Shown here: one piece after another, positions 7,511 to 14,169 of the stretch
How the letters are laid out: each line of letters opens with the position of its first letter
How positions within the stretch are numbered: position 1 is the stretch's first letter
NCBI GenBank assembly: GCA_964567045.1
Contig: CAZMLE010000061.1
Span: 1-22,169 of the forward strand
Length of the DNA: 22,169 nucleotides
Source: JAFNGF01 sp964567045
Lineage (GTDB): Bacteria; Planctomycetota; Phycisphaerae; Sedimentisphaerales; Anaerobacaceae
Direction: 5' to 3'
The notes under the pieces: generated by a model
The model's database searches: none
Seen by the model: only the letters and a program-made list of their open reading frames with translations
What the model was told of the DNA's origin: nothing
Program-made: the position numbers and the translations under genes

Positions 7511-8104
7511 CTTGTTGGGATCGAACCAAACGATCTCCTCCTTCCATTCTGCGGTCTGCTTGTAACCAACCTGTGAGAAGAAAGCCGCCATCCCTGACAA
7601 CCGGTTTTTAGGCCAGTTTTCCGCCCGCACGCCCATAAACGTCAGCGCAACGGTCTGGGCGATGGCCTGCGGCTGCTTGCTTTGGATGGCACGGTAGAAG
7701 TTGACCTGGGGCACACGGAAATTGCTGCCGCTGGATACCAGCATCTCCCGGACGAACCGATCATACGGCAGATTCTCCTTGATGCAAGAGTGAATCCAGC
7801 GGTGATACGCCTGCACCGCATTGGGCCACAGATTGATGGGGAACTCCGCCTTTACGCGCAGCAGATCGCTCCACTTCATCGCCCAGTAATCCGCAAACTC
7901 CTCGCGCTGCAGCAAATGATCGATCAGGGTGCTGCGCTTGTTCGGGTCCTGGTCCAATATGAAGGTTCTTGCCTGCTGCGCGGTGGGTAGCGTGCCAATC
8001 ACGTCCAGATAAGCCCGGCGGACAAACACGGCATCCGAGCAGATATTGGCGGGCTGAATGCCCAACTGCTCCAACCTGCCGAAAATTAGCTCGTCGATTT
8101 GGCT

Positions 8105-8212
8105 CCGGGGCCCCGGCGTGCCGGGGACTGCCCTGAGCCCTTCGGCTGCGCTCAGGGTAAACTCCGTCGAAGGGGCACGGCTTTGGGTTCCCGCCGAGCG
8201 GGGTCCCTCAAA
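8105..8212 (-). repeat. 108-bp in-frame composite of three repeat modules in the DUF1549/DUF1553 gene
   Basis: Read on the coding strand it is GGGACCCCGCTCGGCGGGAA, then a CTTCGACGGAGTTTACCCTG module with CAGCCGAAGGGCTCAGGGCA, then CCCCGGCACGCCGGGG. It adds 36 residues between LSP and SQIDELIFGRL, just after the signal peptide region. Length is 36 codons exactly. Confidence 0.6.
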
Positions 8213-8381
8213 AGGGCTTAGCACGTCGCCTTGGCCGGAGTTTAGAATTTTTCCGCCCAGAGCCGCCAAGAGAACAACCGCCGAGCTCAATGACATCTTC
8301 ATTGTTTCTGCCCACTCCGACTTGTCGGACGAGTCCGAATATGCGTCAGCACACACGAGCGTAACGGACTTTACTCTATTA

Positions 8382-8411
8382 AGTATATCCTTTTAATGCT
8401 TCCGAACGCAA
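8382..8411 (-). promoter_or_regulatory. Candidate sigma-70-like promoter for the DUF1549-DUF1501-PPC row
   Basis: On the minus strand TTGCGT (8406-8411) is followed after 18 bases by TATACT (8382-8387). It lies about 80 bases upstream of the likely ATG ending at 8302, in the gap between divergent genes. Consensus match only. Confidence 0.35.
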
Positions 8412-8453
8412 TAAGATTCTGCCTGTCTGGCAGGACCGCCGAGACATCCCCGC

Positions 8454-8492
8454 TTTCGCGGGGACAAGCTTGCCCCTGTGGAAGCAGGGGGA
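8454..8492. repeat. Double-hairpin element (CCCCGC - ACAAGCTTG - CCCCTG) between divergent genes
   Basis: CCCCGCTTTCGCGGGG is joined by ACAAGCTTG to CCCCTGTGGAAGCAGGGG. It has the same order and joint as the in-frame insert in the DUF1501 gene, showing that one family occupies both coding and non-coding sites. Confidence 0.7.
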
Positions 8493-8533
8493 CGAGAGAC
8501 AACTTGACCTCCTGTAGTGTAAGGAGTTAAATA

Positions 8534-10114
8534 GTGCAGATGCACTGCAAGGAAATAGCATATTTGGCGTTGGTCTTCGCCGTCCTCGATGCTCGATGCT
8601 GGATGCTCGACGAGAATCGAGAAACGAGGGTCGAGGATCGACCGTCAGCAAAGGCAGAGGTGGCGGCACCGCCAGAATCGCTCAACCTTGATCCGTTCTA
8701 CAAAAAGTACGTTTCCGCCGAGGGGCTGCCGATCACCAGTTCCGAGAAGGTGGCCGATGCAGCTTTGCTCAAGGCCCAGGAGCTTATCAATAAGATGCTG
8801 GCAGACCGGCCGGATATTCGCAAAGCCCTGATTGAAGCAGGCGTGCGTTTTGTAGTAATAGGGGCGAACGAGCAGACGACCGACATTCCGGAATACGCCC
8901 AGATGAAGCCGAAGGAATTCTGGAACCAGCGAGCGCGGGGCTTCGGCGGTCGCGTGGTTAGCTGCGGCGAAGAAAACTTGCTCTGCTACCCAATCGACCG
9001 CTACGACGATGAGAACATCCTGGTCCACGAGTTTGCCCACTGTGTTCATCTGATAGGGCTTTGGCAGGTGGATCCGGATTTCGACAAAAGGCTTAAACAA
9101 CTTTATGGCAGGGCGTCAGCGAAGGGGCTGTGGAAGGGAACGTATGCCGGGTCCAATCCCAGCGAATACTGGGCCGAGGCCGTACAGTCTTATTTTAATT
9201 GCAACCGTCAGAACAACTACAATCACAACCACGTCAATACGCGCGACGAATTGCAGGCGTACGATCCGGAACTGGCCGCGTTGGTGGCGGAAACCTTTCG
9301 GCATACCAGCGAAACAGATTGGCGGTATAAGCCCATCGCTCGCCAGCCTCGGGTCACGTCGCCTCCTGTGGCGCTCGAGTGCGAACCCTTCTACAAAAAA
9401 TATGTCTACGCACGAGGGCTGCCCATCCTCAGTTCCGAAAAAGTTCCTGACGAAGCCTTGTTGGAGGCGAACTACCTGGTCAGGCAGATGTTCGCTTACC
9501 GTCACGACGTTTTGAAAGCAATGATTGACGCGGGCTTGCGTCTTGTGGTGGTTGGCGTAAATGAGAGCATAAGCGATGTCCCACAGTGCAAGGACCAACA
9601 AGCTACGGAAAGCGACGGCTCGCCGAGACGGGTGCTTAGCTGCACGCCGGAGCGATTGATGGTTATCTGCGCTGAGGAGAATCTGCTCTGCTACCGCGAT
9701 GATCCTTATGCCGGTGAGAGCATCGTGATCCGGGAGTTTGCCCATGCGATGCATGTAATAACCGGCCATAGGCCCGTCGTTGAAGAGCCTGATAAGAAAG
9801 CGCAGCAGCAGTATGAGCTGGGCGTAAAGCGGATTGATAAAGAATTTGACGAGCGATTGAAACAGTTGTATGAAAACGCCATCCAGAAGGGACTATGGAA
9901 AGAGACGTATGCGGCGTTGAGCCGCAAAGACTATTGGGCTGAAGCAGTGCAGTCGTGGTTCGATGCCAACCGGCAGAACTGCCAGGGACATAATCATATC
10001 AACGCGCGTGAGGAACTGGAGGCTTACGATCCGGATTTGGCCGGCTTGGTAGCTGAAGTTTTCCGCCACTCGTTTCGTACAGACTGGCGTTATAAGCGGC
10101 CCGCCGACCGTTAG
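8534..10114 (+). CDS. Tandem-duplicated zincin-like metallopeptidase, second copy lacking HExxH
   Basis: The 526-residue protein has two homologous halves, about residues 49-268 and 281-524, with shared blocks EPFYKKYV/DPFYKKYV, GLPI..SSEKV, VVIGANE/VVVGVNE, CxEENLLCY, FDERLKQLY, GLWK.TYA, YWAEAVQS and NHxNxREEL.AYDP. The first half has the zinc motif HEFAH (His165, Glu166, His169) and a downstream EYWAEAVQSYF whose Glu211 or Glu215 could be the third ligand, as in gluzincins of the anthrax-lethal-factor-like type. In the second half the motif reads REFAH (Arg400), so it should not bind zinc in the same way. An N-terminal hydrophobic stretch suggests export. AAGGAG at 8521-8526 is seven bases from GTG 8534, better spaced than for ATG 8540. 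An eight-unit heptamer array (8585-8640) codes for residues about 18-36. Substrate unknown. Confidence 0.7.
   Translation: MQMHCKEIAYLALVFAVLDARCWMLDENRETRVEDRPSAKAEVAAPPESLNLDPFYKKYVSAEGLPITSSEKVADAALLKAQELINKMLADRPDIRKALIEAGVRFVVIGANEQTTDIPEYAQMKPKEFWNQRARGFGGRVVSCGEENLLCYPIDRYDDENILVHEFAHCVHLIGLWQVDPDFDKRLKQLYGRASAKGLWKGTYAGSNPSEYWAEAVQSYFNCNRQNNYNHNHVNTRDELQAYDPELAALVAETFRHTSETDWRYKPIARQPRVTSPPVALECEPFYKKYVYARGLPILSSEKVPDEALLEANYLVRQMFAYRHDVLKAMIDAGLRLVVVGVNESISDVPQCKDQQATESDGSPRRVLSCTPERLMVICAEENLLCYRDDPYAGESIVIREFAHAMHVITGHRPVVEEPDKKAQQQYELGVKRIDKEFDERLKQLYENAIQKGLWKETYAALSRKDYWAEAVQSWFDANRQNCQGHNHINAREELEAYDPDLAGLVAEVFRHSFRTDWRYKRPADR
8585..8640 (+). repeat. Eight-unit heptamer array in the N-terminal region of the zincin-like gene
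   Basis: Four units of CTCGATG type (8585-8612) are followed by four units of AGAATCG type (8613-8640), 56 bases = 8 x 7. The two arms are roughly complementary. It encodes DARCWMLDENRETRVEDR, between the hydrophobic N-terminus and the first peptidase domain. Confidence 0.75.
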
Positions 10115-10141
10115 CATGCCGGCGCGGACAAATGTCGCCGT

Positions 10142-10981
10142 TTACCTATTTGGGGCTGTCCTGCTGTTGTTTCGGGTCCGTGCTGAGCGGGGTCCACTGT
10201 AATATCTTGCGCCGGCAGGTCGATAAAGCGTGCCTATCATGTTGCCCAGCGAGCCGCCTCTATTGAGCCCATAGCCGCCTGTGGAGCCATACGGGTAGCC
10301 GGAGTAGTTGCCATAGCCTCCGCCGCCGTAAGGCCCGGCTCCGTAAGTTCCCCCGTAGGAGCCCGCCCCACCATATCCGGATCCCCCCGTGCCGGGGCCA
10401 TAGCCTCCGTAGCCCATGTTTCCATAAGACCCGCCATAAGATCCCATAGGCCCCATCATGCCGCGCCAAGAGTAGTTGGCAGGCTCACCAACCAAATCGG
10501 TAATATCATAAACTCGCGTTTTCGCTTTGTTAGGCAGAGACCCGGTTGTGGCAATGATAATTAGTCCCTTTTCGACGACGTAGCCCAATTTTGCGGCACT
10601 GCCGGCGGAAACCGACATCAGCAAAAGCTCCAGATGCTGCCGCAGCGGTATGCCGGAGACGCCGTCCATTCCGATGGGCGTGGTTTTGTCGATGTCTGCT
10701 TTTTCTGCCAGGTCACGCCAGAGCACCACTATATTCAGTGGAGGGTTGGTCGAATATCGCAGAATATCAATTGCTTCGCCAAAGGGCATATTCTGCGAAA
10801 ACCTGGAAGGATCCGTAGCAATCCTGCCGCTTGGTGCGCGACTTTCCGGTTTTGGGCTTTGTGTTTTTAGTTTTGAGTCTTCGGTAGTGCCTGCTGTGCA
10901 CAATTGCGCCAAAACCAGCAAACCGATGGCTGCCGTTAGGACTAACCTCGCGAGGACTATCGTGAATCTCTTTTTGCTCAT
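10142..10981 (-). CDS. STN-domain secreted protein with Gly/Tyr-rich C-terminal tail
   Basis: The 279-residue protein has a signal peptide (KKRFTIVLARLVLTAAIGLL), then about residues 60-170 that resemble the STN (secretin/TonB short N-terminal) domain as used in planctomycete secreted proteins: FGEAIDILRYSTNPPLNIVV, PIGMDGVSGIPLRQHLELLL, AAKLGYVVEKGLIIIAT. From about residue 180 to 260 it is a low-complexity tail with SYGGSYGNMGYGGYGPG-type repeats rich in Gly, Tyr and Ser, probably unstructured. The start ATG ending at 10981 is preceded by AAGGGGAAAAGAAA. It ends 27 bp from the convergent zincin-like gene. Residues about 33-47 (EDSKLKTQSPKPESR) come from a heptamer array. The role is unknown; the tail would suit surface adhesion or assembly. 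Confidence 0.7.
   Translation of the reverse strand: MSKKRFTIVLARLVLTAAIGLLVLAQLCTAGTTEDSKLKTQSPKPESRAPSGRIATDPSRFSQNMPFGEAIDILRYSTNPPLNIVVLWRDLAEKADIDKTTPIGMDGVSGIPLRQHLELLLMSVSAGSAAKLGYVVEKGLIIIATTGSLPNKAKTRVYDITDLVGEPANYSWRGMMGPMGSYGGSYGNMGYGGYGPGTGGSGYGGAGSYGGTYGAGPYGGGGYGNYSGYPYGSTGGYGLNRGGSLGNMIGTLYRPAGARYYSGPRSARTRNNSRTAPNR
10841..10878 (-). repeat. Heptamer array in the N-terminal region of the STN-domain gene
   Basis: On the coding strand the bases divide into ACTCAAA, ACTAAAA, ACACAAA, GCCCAAA, ACCGGAA. The unit length is 7 but the units are more diverged than in the other arrays. It lies just after the signal peptide, as in the zincin-like gene. Confidence 0.45.
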
Positions 10982-11263
10982 TTTCTTTTCCCCTTTTTTG
11001 CCTGCTCTATAAGTAATGATACACAGACAAGTCTATTTGTTACAAACAATTTCTTTTTCTGTAAGCAAATTTCGTTTTTTTTGCCGCAGAGTGCCCAGTA
11101 TTTTTCGCCACAGACAGCTCAGAGGAAGTATTCCATTTCTTTTATCCGCCATACGTCTGGCGGATTAATCTCTGTGGACTCTGTGTCCTCCTTCGACCTT
11201 GCTCAGGATGGCGTCTGCGGTTTTTTTTGCGCTGAGTTCTGCCTTGTCCAGATTGCAAGTCTG
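10982..11263. other. Gene-free stretch with several short repeats
   Basis: No credible gene is seen. The right part holds pieces of dispersed repeats: a CCGCAGAG/CTCTGTGG pair (about 11081-11190), TCCGCCATACGTCTGGCGGA (11146-11165), a CCTTCGACCTTGCTCAGGA piece (11192-11210) and TGAGTTCTGCCTTGTCC (11233-11249). The left part upstream of the STN gene is AT-rich and probably holds its promoter, but no clear -35/-10 pair could be fixed. Confidence 0.5.
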
Positions 11264-11300
11264 GCGGGCCGGTTTCGATATCAAATTGCCGGCCGGTGAG

Positions 11301-11315
11301 TACGCCGTAGGCGTA
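11301..11315. repeat. Perfect TACGCC/GGCGTA palindrome in the RHS remnant
   Basis: TACGCC, three bases, GGCGTA. It interrupts NPFMF-TGRQFDIETG, so native bases on both sides still match the RHS family. Confidence 0.55.
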
Positions 11316-11446
11316 TAAACATAAAGGGATTGGGATGATTTGGATCCGAAGCGGCCCCGTGCGCATAGACCGAGTACTCGTAGGTCTGGACGCAAGTGCC
11401 GTTTGAATCGGTCAGAGCCACAACACTGCCAAGACCATCAATTCAC

Positions 11447-11476
11447 CCTTCGCAGTAGCCTGCTACGGAGAACGGG
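11447..11476. repeat. GTAGC/GCTAC palindromic repeat in the RHS remnant
   Basis: Between the codons for YYH and (F)DGLGS lies CCTTCGCAGTAGCCTGCTAC (plus-strand reading) followed by GGAGAACGGG. RHS proteins normally read YYHFDGLGS without a gap. Confidence 0.55.
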
Positions 11477-11487
11477 AGTGATAGTAG

Positions 11488-11520
11488 TCGCCGACGCTCC
11501 AAAGGTATGGCGACGGAGCG
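11488..11520. repeat. GTCGCC/GGCGAC palindromic repeat in the RHS remnant
   Basis: GTCGCCGACGCTCC and GGCGACGGAGCG (plus strand) form nested inverted repeats around AAAGGTAT. It separates SNAVY from YYH. Confidence 0.55.
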
Positions 11521-11597
11521 TAGACCGCGTTGCTGTCAGCCAGGTCTATCATACAGACCGGCTCGTCAATGCGCAGGCCGTAGACGTATGGATTCGA

Positions 11598-11640
11598 CAG
11601 AGTTTACCCTGAGCGTTAGCCGAACGGGCTCACCACAAGT
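11598..11640. repeat. CTTCGGCTGCGCTCAGG-family element in the RHS remnant
   Basis: On the minus strand TGAGCCCGTTCGGCTAACG and CTCAGGGTAAACTCTGTCGA match, with few changes, the element inside 8105-8212 (there TGAGCCCTTCGGCTGCG and CTCAGGGTAAACTCCGTCGA on the plus strand). It separates NNNLVRKL from YVYGLRIDEP. Confidence 0.65.
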
Positions 11641-11864
11641 TTGCGCACGAGGTTGTTATTGCCATCGTATTCGGCAATCAAGTCGTCGCCGTCATAGAGG
11701 TACGTGGTGGTGTAGCCACCAGGCTTCTTGTACGGGTTGGTAGTTACGCCCTCGACCTTCTTTTTGATTCGGCTGCCGGACGGGTCGTATTTGTAGGTGA
11801 TGGTGTTCCAGTTTGCCGGATCCTGGCGAGAACTGGCGCCCGTCCACAACTTTGGCGGCTGATG

Positions 11865-12416
11865 CTAATGCGCTTGTTTACGTTTTTTCAGCAATGCCTC
11901 AATCCTTTTGTCATACCCGGGATTATCAACGTATCTCTCATCGCAATACCAAAGGCCCGGAACAAGTTGTTTGTCACCATAGTGAAAACGCTCGAAAGGC
12001 GGTTCGTAATCCTCGGGATATGCGTATACTCCAAAATGGTCCGCCGATGTGCCCATTAACAACTGCACTATGGGTTCACCTCCGAGCATTTTCTCTATAC
12101 GGATAGAGCATGGTGCAAGGTCTAGAATTGGCTGGGGTAAACTTGATACCTCTGGATGGCACCGATCACCATCGATCCTATACGACCTCCCGATCTGAAG
12201 ATCGCGCCGCCTTAAAACTTCTCTACAGGCCTCCAATAGGGCCTGATGGTCAGTCCTGCACAACAGGCGGACCTGCATTTGGTAGTTACGCTGTCCCATG
12301 ATGAGAAACATTACCGACATTTGGCAACACGGGTTGGTCAGCACAATAAAGGTCAGAGCGAAAGCAATAATCACGCTGGCGAGAACAATTCGTTTACGAG
12401 TCACTTTCTTATTCAT
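11865..12416 (-). CDS. Membrane-anchored protein of unknown function
   Basis: The 183-residue product begins at the ATG ending at 12416, preceded by GGAAGG eight bases upstream; longer starts to 12494 have no such site. It has a basic N-terminus (MNKKVTRKR), one hydrophobic helix (VLASVIIAFALTFIVL) and a periplasmic or extracellular domain with Cys residues, LLCRTDHQALLEACREVLRR, a VQLLMGTSADHFGVYAYPED stretch and a basic end (LLKKRKQAH). No family is recognised. It stops directly beside the RHS remnant on the same strand and overlaps a possible small upstream ORF. Its place next to RHS sequence would fit an immunity or accessory role, but nothing in the sequence shows that. Confidence 0.6.
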   Translation of the reverse strand: MNKKVTRKRIVLASVIIAFALTFIVLTNPCCQMSVMFLIMGQRNYQMQVRLLCRTDHQALLEACREVLRRRDLQIGRSYRIDGDRCHPEVSSLPQPILDLAPCSIRIEKMLGGEPIVQLLMGTSADHFGVYAYPEDYEPPFERFHYGDKQLVPGLWYCDERYVDNPGYDKRIEALLKKRKQAH

Positions 12417-12576
12417 CTTTATGTCCTTCCGGAGGTAATTCTTCGTTAAACAATGGCTCTGTAAACATGAGCGCTTGGCTGGACATTGCTCCAACCGAAT
12501 ATTCGTGCACTATATCGCATTGCGATTCACCAAAGCCAACGTCCAAATAAAATCGAGGTTCCACAATTGACTCCAT
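12409..12576 (-). CDS. Possible small protein (55 residues) overlapping the membrane-anchored gene
   Basis: From the ATG ending at 12576 an open frame codes MESIVEPRFYLDVGFGESQC and 35 further residues, acidic at the end (EELPPEGHKDE). Its stop overlaps the start of the next gene by 8 bases (GATGAATAA), an arrangement typical of translational coupling, and the ribosome site of the next gene lies inside it. No clear ribosome site was found for this ORF itself. It could also be the end of a lost larger gene. No family recognised. Confidence 0.35.
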   Translation of the reverse strand: MESIVEPRFYLDVGFGESQCDIVHEYSVGAMSSQALMFTEPLFNEELPPEGHKDE

Positions 12577-12833
12577 AGATGGTGCTTCTGCATGCTACAC
12601 GTCTTATTATAGCACGGTACTGGATCCGGTCTCAATAGCGCTGGCCGCGGAGCAGCCTTCTCTGCGGTGAGTTCTGCCTTGTCCGGATTGCACCTGTGGC
12701 GGTTTGCTCGTCACTCATCGCAAATCCATCAAAAAATGTTGCACTGGCGGCAATTTCAGTTACGATAGTCCGCAAGCCCAGTAGTGAGCTGGGCATAGGT
12801 TATCGGGAAAGCGTTGGAAAAGGAGGAATAGTT
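12577..12833. other. Gene-free stretch upstream of the FG-GAP gene, with repeat pieces
   Basis: It holds a CTCTGCGGTGAG piece and TGAGTTCTGCCTTGTCC (12668-12684), a second copy of the sequence at 11233-11257, and a GCCCAG/CTGGGC hairpin (12778-12795). An open frame from 12696 leads into the FG-GAP gene, but the strong ribosome site at about 12819-12826 places the real start at 12834. Confidence 0.5.
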
Positions 12834-14084
12834 ATGCAAATTCGAAATTGGAAATTTGAAATTCGAAATTCTGAGCGGTTGCGTGTAATCGGGCGTTTTG
12901 TTACTGCGATTCTTACTTTAGCAAATCTGTGTTTAGCACCCGTGGTTGCTGCGGAGCCTGGGGGCCTGAAATTCTCCAGGCGCTGTCTGATGGTCAGCCC
13001 GAATGAGGGTTGTGCCATCGCAGACGTCAATCGCGACGGTAAGCCCGATATCGTTGCCGGGACACACTGGTATGCGGCTCCGGATTTTATTCCCCGGCCG
13101 GTTCGTGACATCCCGCAGGTATCGCTCGGATTCGGCAGCCTGGACTTCTACGCCAACAACGGCGATCATATTTACGATGTCGACGGTGACGGTTGGCTGG
13201 ACGTAATATCGGGCGGCTGGACAGAGGCAGAGCTTTATTGGTACAAAAATCCCGGCAAGGATGCCCTTGAGAAGGGCTGGAAGTGGGAGCCGCACCTCTT
13301 AGTCAAGGCGCGGGCGGAGAATGAGGCCTTTAAGCTGCACGACATAGACGGTGACGGCGTGCCGGAAATCGTAGTCTTCTGCTGGGTAGGAAAGGCTCCG
13401 CTTGTGGCCTGGAAGCTCGGCAAGACGGCAGCTGGTGAGCCGACAGTCAGCCGGATCGTCTTAGGCGAAAGTGCCTGCGGGCATGGTTATGCCTTCGGCG
13501 ACATCAACGGTGACGGGCGAGAAGACATCCTTTGTGGAGCAGGCTGGTATGAGCGTCCTGCGGGTGATCCGTTCGCCAGGCCGTGGAGATTGCATCCCGA
13601 GACAGCCTTGCCGATTGCCAGTTCGCCATTTTTAGTTGTGGATGTCAACGGTGACGGTCGCAACGACCTCGTTTGGGGACGGGGCCACGATTATGGCGTG
13701 TACTGGTGGGAGCAAGGCCAGCCGCAGCCTGACGGAAAAACGACCTGGAAAGAGCGTCTTATCGACAAATCATGGTCGCAGGCTCACAGTATGGCCTGGG
13801 CTGACCTGGACGGGGACGGCAAGGCTGAGCTAATTACCGGCAAGCGGGTCCGCGGCCACGCTGAGCGTGACCCCGGTGCGATTGAGCCGGCGTGCCTGTT
13901 TTATTACGCATGGGATAGCGCTGCCAAAAAGTTCATCCGCCATGCGATCAGTCCGCCGGGTGGCGGCGTCGGCACCGGCATGCAAATCTGCGTCCAGGAT
14001 CTTAATGGTGACGGGCGGCTGGACATCGCGGTAGCCGGCAAAACCGGCACCTGGCTGCTCATTAACGAAGGTATGAGCAAGTAG
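12834..14084 (+). CDS. Secreted FG-GAP/VCBS-repeat protein
   Basis: The 416-residue protein starts at ATG 12834, seven bases after AAAGGAGG. A signal peptide (LRVIGRFVTAILTLANLCLA, ending VVAAE) is followed by a beta-propeller-type FG-GAP/VCBS repeat region. Seven calcium-loop motifs are visible: DVNRDGKPD, DVDGDGWLD, DIDGDGVPE, DINGDGRED, DVNGDGRND, DLDGDGKAE and DLNGDGRLD, spaced about 45-65 residues. Such proteins are usually exported and bind ligands or polysaccharide; no catalytic domain is seen. The first codons (QIRNWKFEIRNSE) are written by a heptamer array directly after the ATG, so the n-region of the signal peptide is repeat-derived. It is followed by a GC-rich hairpin and then the cystathionine gamma-synthase-like gene. 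Confidence 0.85.
   Translation: MQIRNWKFEIRNSERLRVIGRFVTAILTLANLCLAPVVAAEPGGLKFSRRCLMVSPNEGCAIADVNRDGKPDIVAGTHWYAAPDFIPRPVRDIPQVSLGFGSLDFYANNGDHIYDVDGDGWLDVISGGWTEAELYWYKNPGKDALEKGWKWEPHLLVKARAENEAFKLHDIDGDGVPEIVVFCWVGKAPLVAWKLGKTAAGEPTVSRIVLGESACGHGYAFGDINGDGREDILCGAGWYERPAGDPFARPWRLHPETALPIASSPFLVVDVNGDGRNDLVWGRGHDYGVYWWEQGQPQPDGKTTWKERLIDKSWSQAHSMAWADLDGDGKAELITGKRVRGHAERDPGAIEPACLFYYAWDSAAKKFIRHAISPPGGGVGTGMQICVQDLNGDGRLDIAVAGKTGTWLLINEGMSK
12838..12871 (+). repeat. Heptamer array at the start of the FG-GAP gene
   Basis: AAATTCG, AAATTGG, AAATTTG, AAATTCG, AAATTC follow each other with a strict 7-nt period, starting five bases from the A of the ATG. Both the sequence and its complement are similar (AAATTC/GAATTT), so it can fold back. 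Confidence 0.7.
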
Positions 14085-14106
14085 GTAGTGCGATCTTGGG
14101 GCGTGC

Positions 14107-14131
14107 AGCCGTCGCCGTGCCGGCGACGGCT
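14107..14131. repeat. 10-bp hairpin between the FG-GAP and PLP-enzyme genes
   Basis: AGCCGTCGCC and GGCGACGGCT flank a five-base loop, 22 bases after the FG-GAP stop. There is no T-run, so it is either a factor-independent terminator of poor type or another dispersed palindrome. Confidence 0.5.
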
Positions 14132-14169
14132 AAACAGTGAACAGATACTCTACTCTGGAGAGGGAACAG

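Larger units (their letters stand above)
6534..8302 (-). pseudogene. DUF1549/DUF1553 (PSCyt2-PSD1) protein, broken
   Basis: This large planctomycete secreted protein normally combines an N-terminal DUF1549 and a C-terminal DUF1553. The start is probably the ATG ending at 8302 (MKMSLSSAVVLLAALGGKI). DUF1549 landmarks are IDELIFGRLEQLGI, FVRRAYLDVIGTLPTAQQAR and YWAMKWSDLLRVKAEFP; DUF1553 landmarks are RPDNPPSNPELLVFLEQEL and MKQLYRLILNSQTYQLSS, ending LAWALINSAEFLYRH. These segments lie in three frames. A heptamer array (7234-7327) replaces the part after PKNRWFT, where related proteins carry an NRVW-type stretch, and a 25-bp palindrome (7131-7155) shifts the frame again; deleting exactly 25 bp rejoins ARYD with LKQLYRL. 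Two further inserts (108 bp and 60 bp) keep the frame. It is the first gene of the row, with a promoter-like site upstream. A function-retaining split into two proteins is possible but the missing segment argues against it. Confidence 0.8.
11264..11864 (-). pseudogene. RHS/YD-repeat protein fragment, broken by several short repeats
   Basis: On the minus strand the reconstructed pieces read ITYKYDPSGSRIKKKVEG, TTYLYDGDDLIAEYDGNNNL, YVYGLRIDEPVCMIDLADSN, YYH then DGLGSVVALTDSNGTCVQTY, NPFMF and TGRQFDIETG. This is the conserved core near the end of RHS-type proteins (large surface or polymorphic-toxin shells). The pieces lie in different frames separated by inserts at about 11598-11640, 11488-11520, 11447-11476 and 11301-11315, and the fragment stops at a repeat at 11264 before the usual YYRARYYN motif. 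The 5' end joins directly to the stop of the membrane-anchored gene at 11865. There is no start with a ribosome site. It is almost certainly a remnant. Confidence 0.75.

Noticed and set aside
902..8302. Frameshifts as sequencing or assembly errors
   Set aside because: The frame changes coincide with defined repeat elements and match their lengths (55 and 25 bp), which single-base errors would not explain; read data would still be needed to be certain.
10115..10141. Terminator between the zincin-like and STN genes
   Set aside because: GACA/TGTC and GGC/GCC can pair but with an uneven bulge and no T-run; too weak to list.
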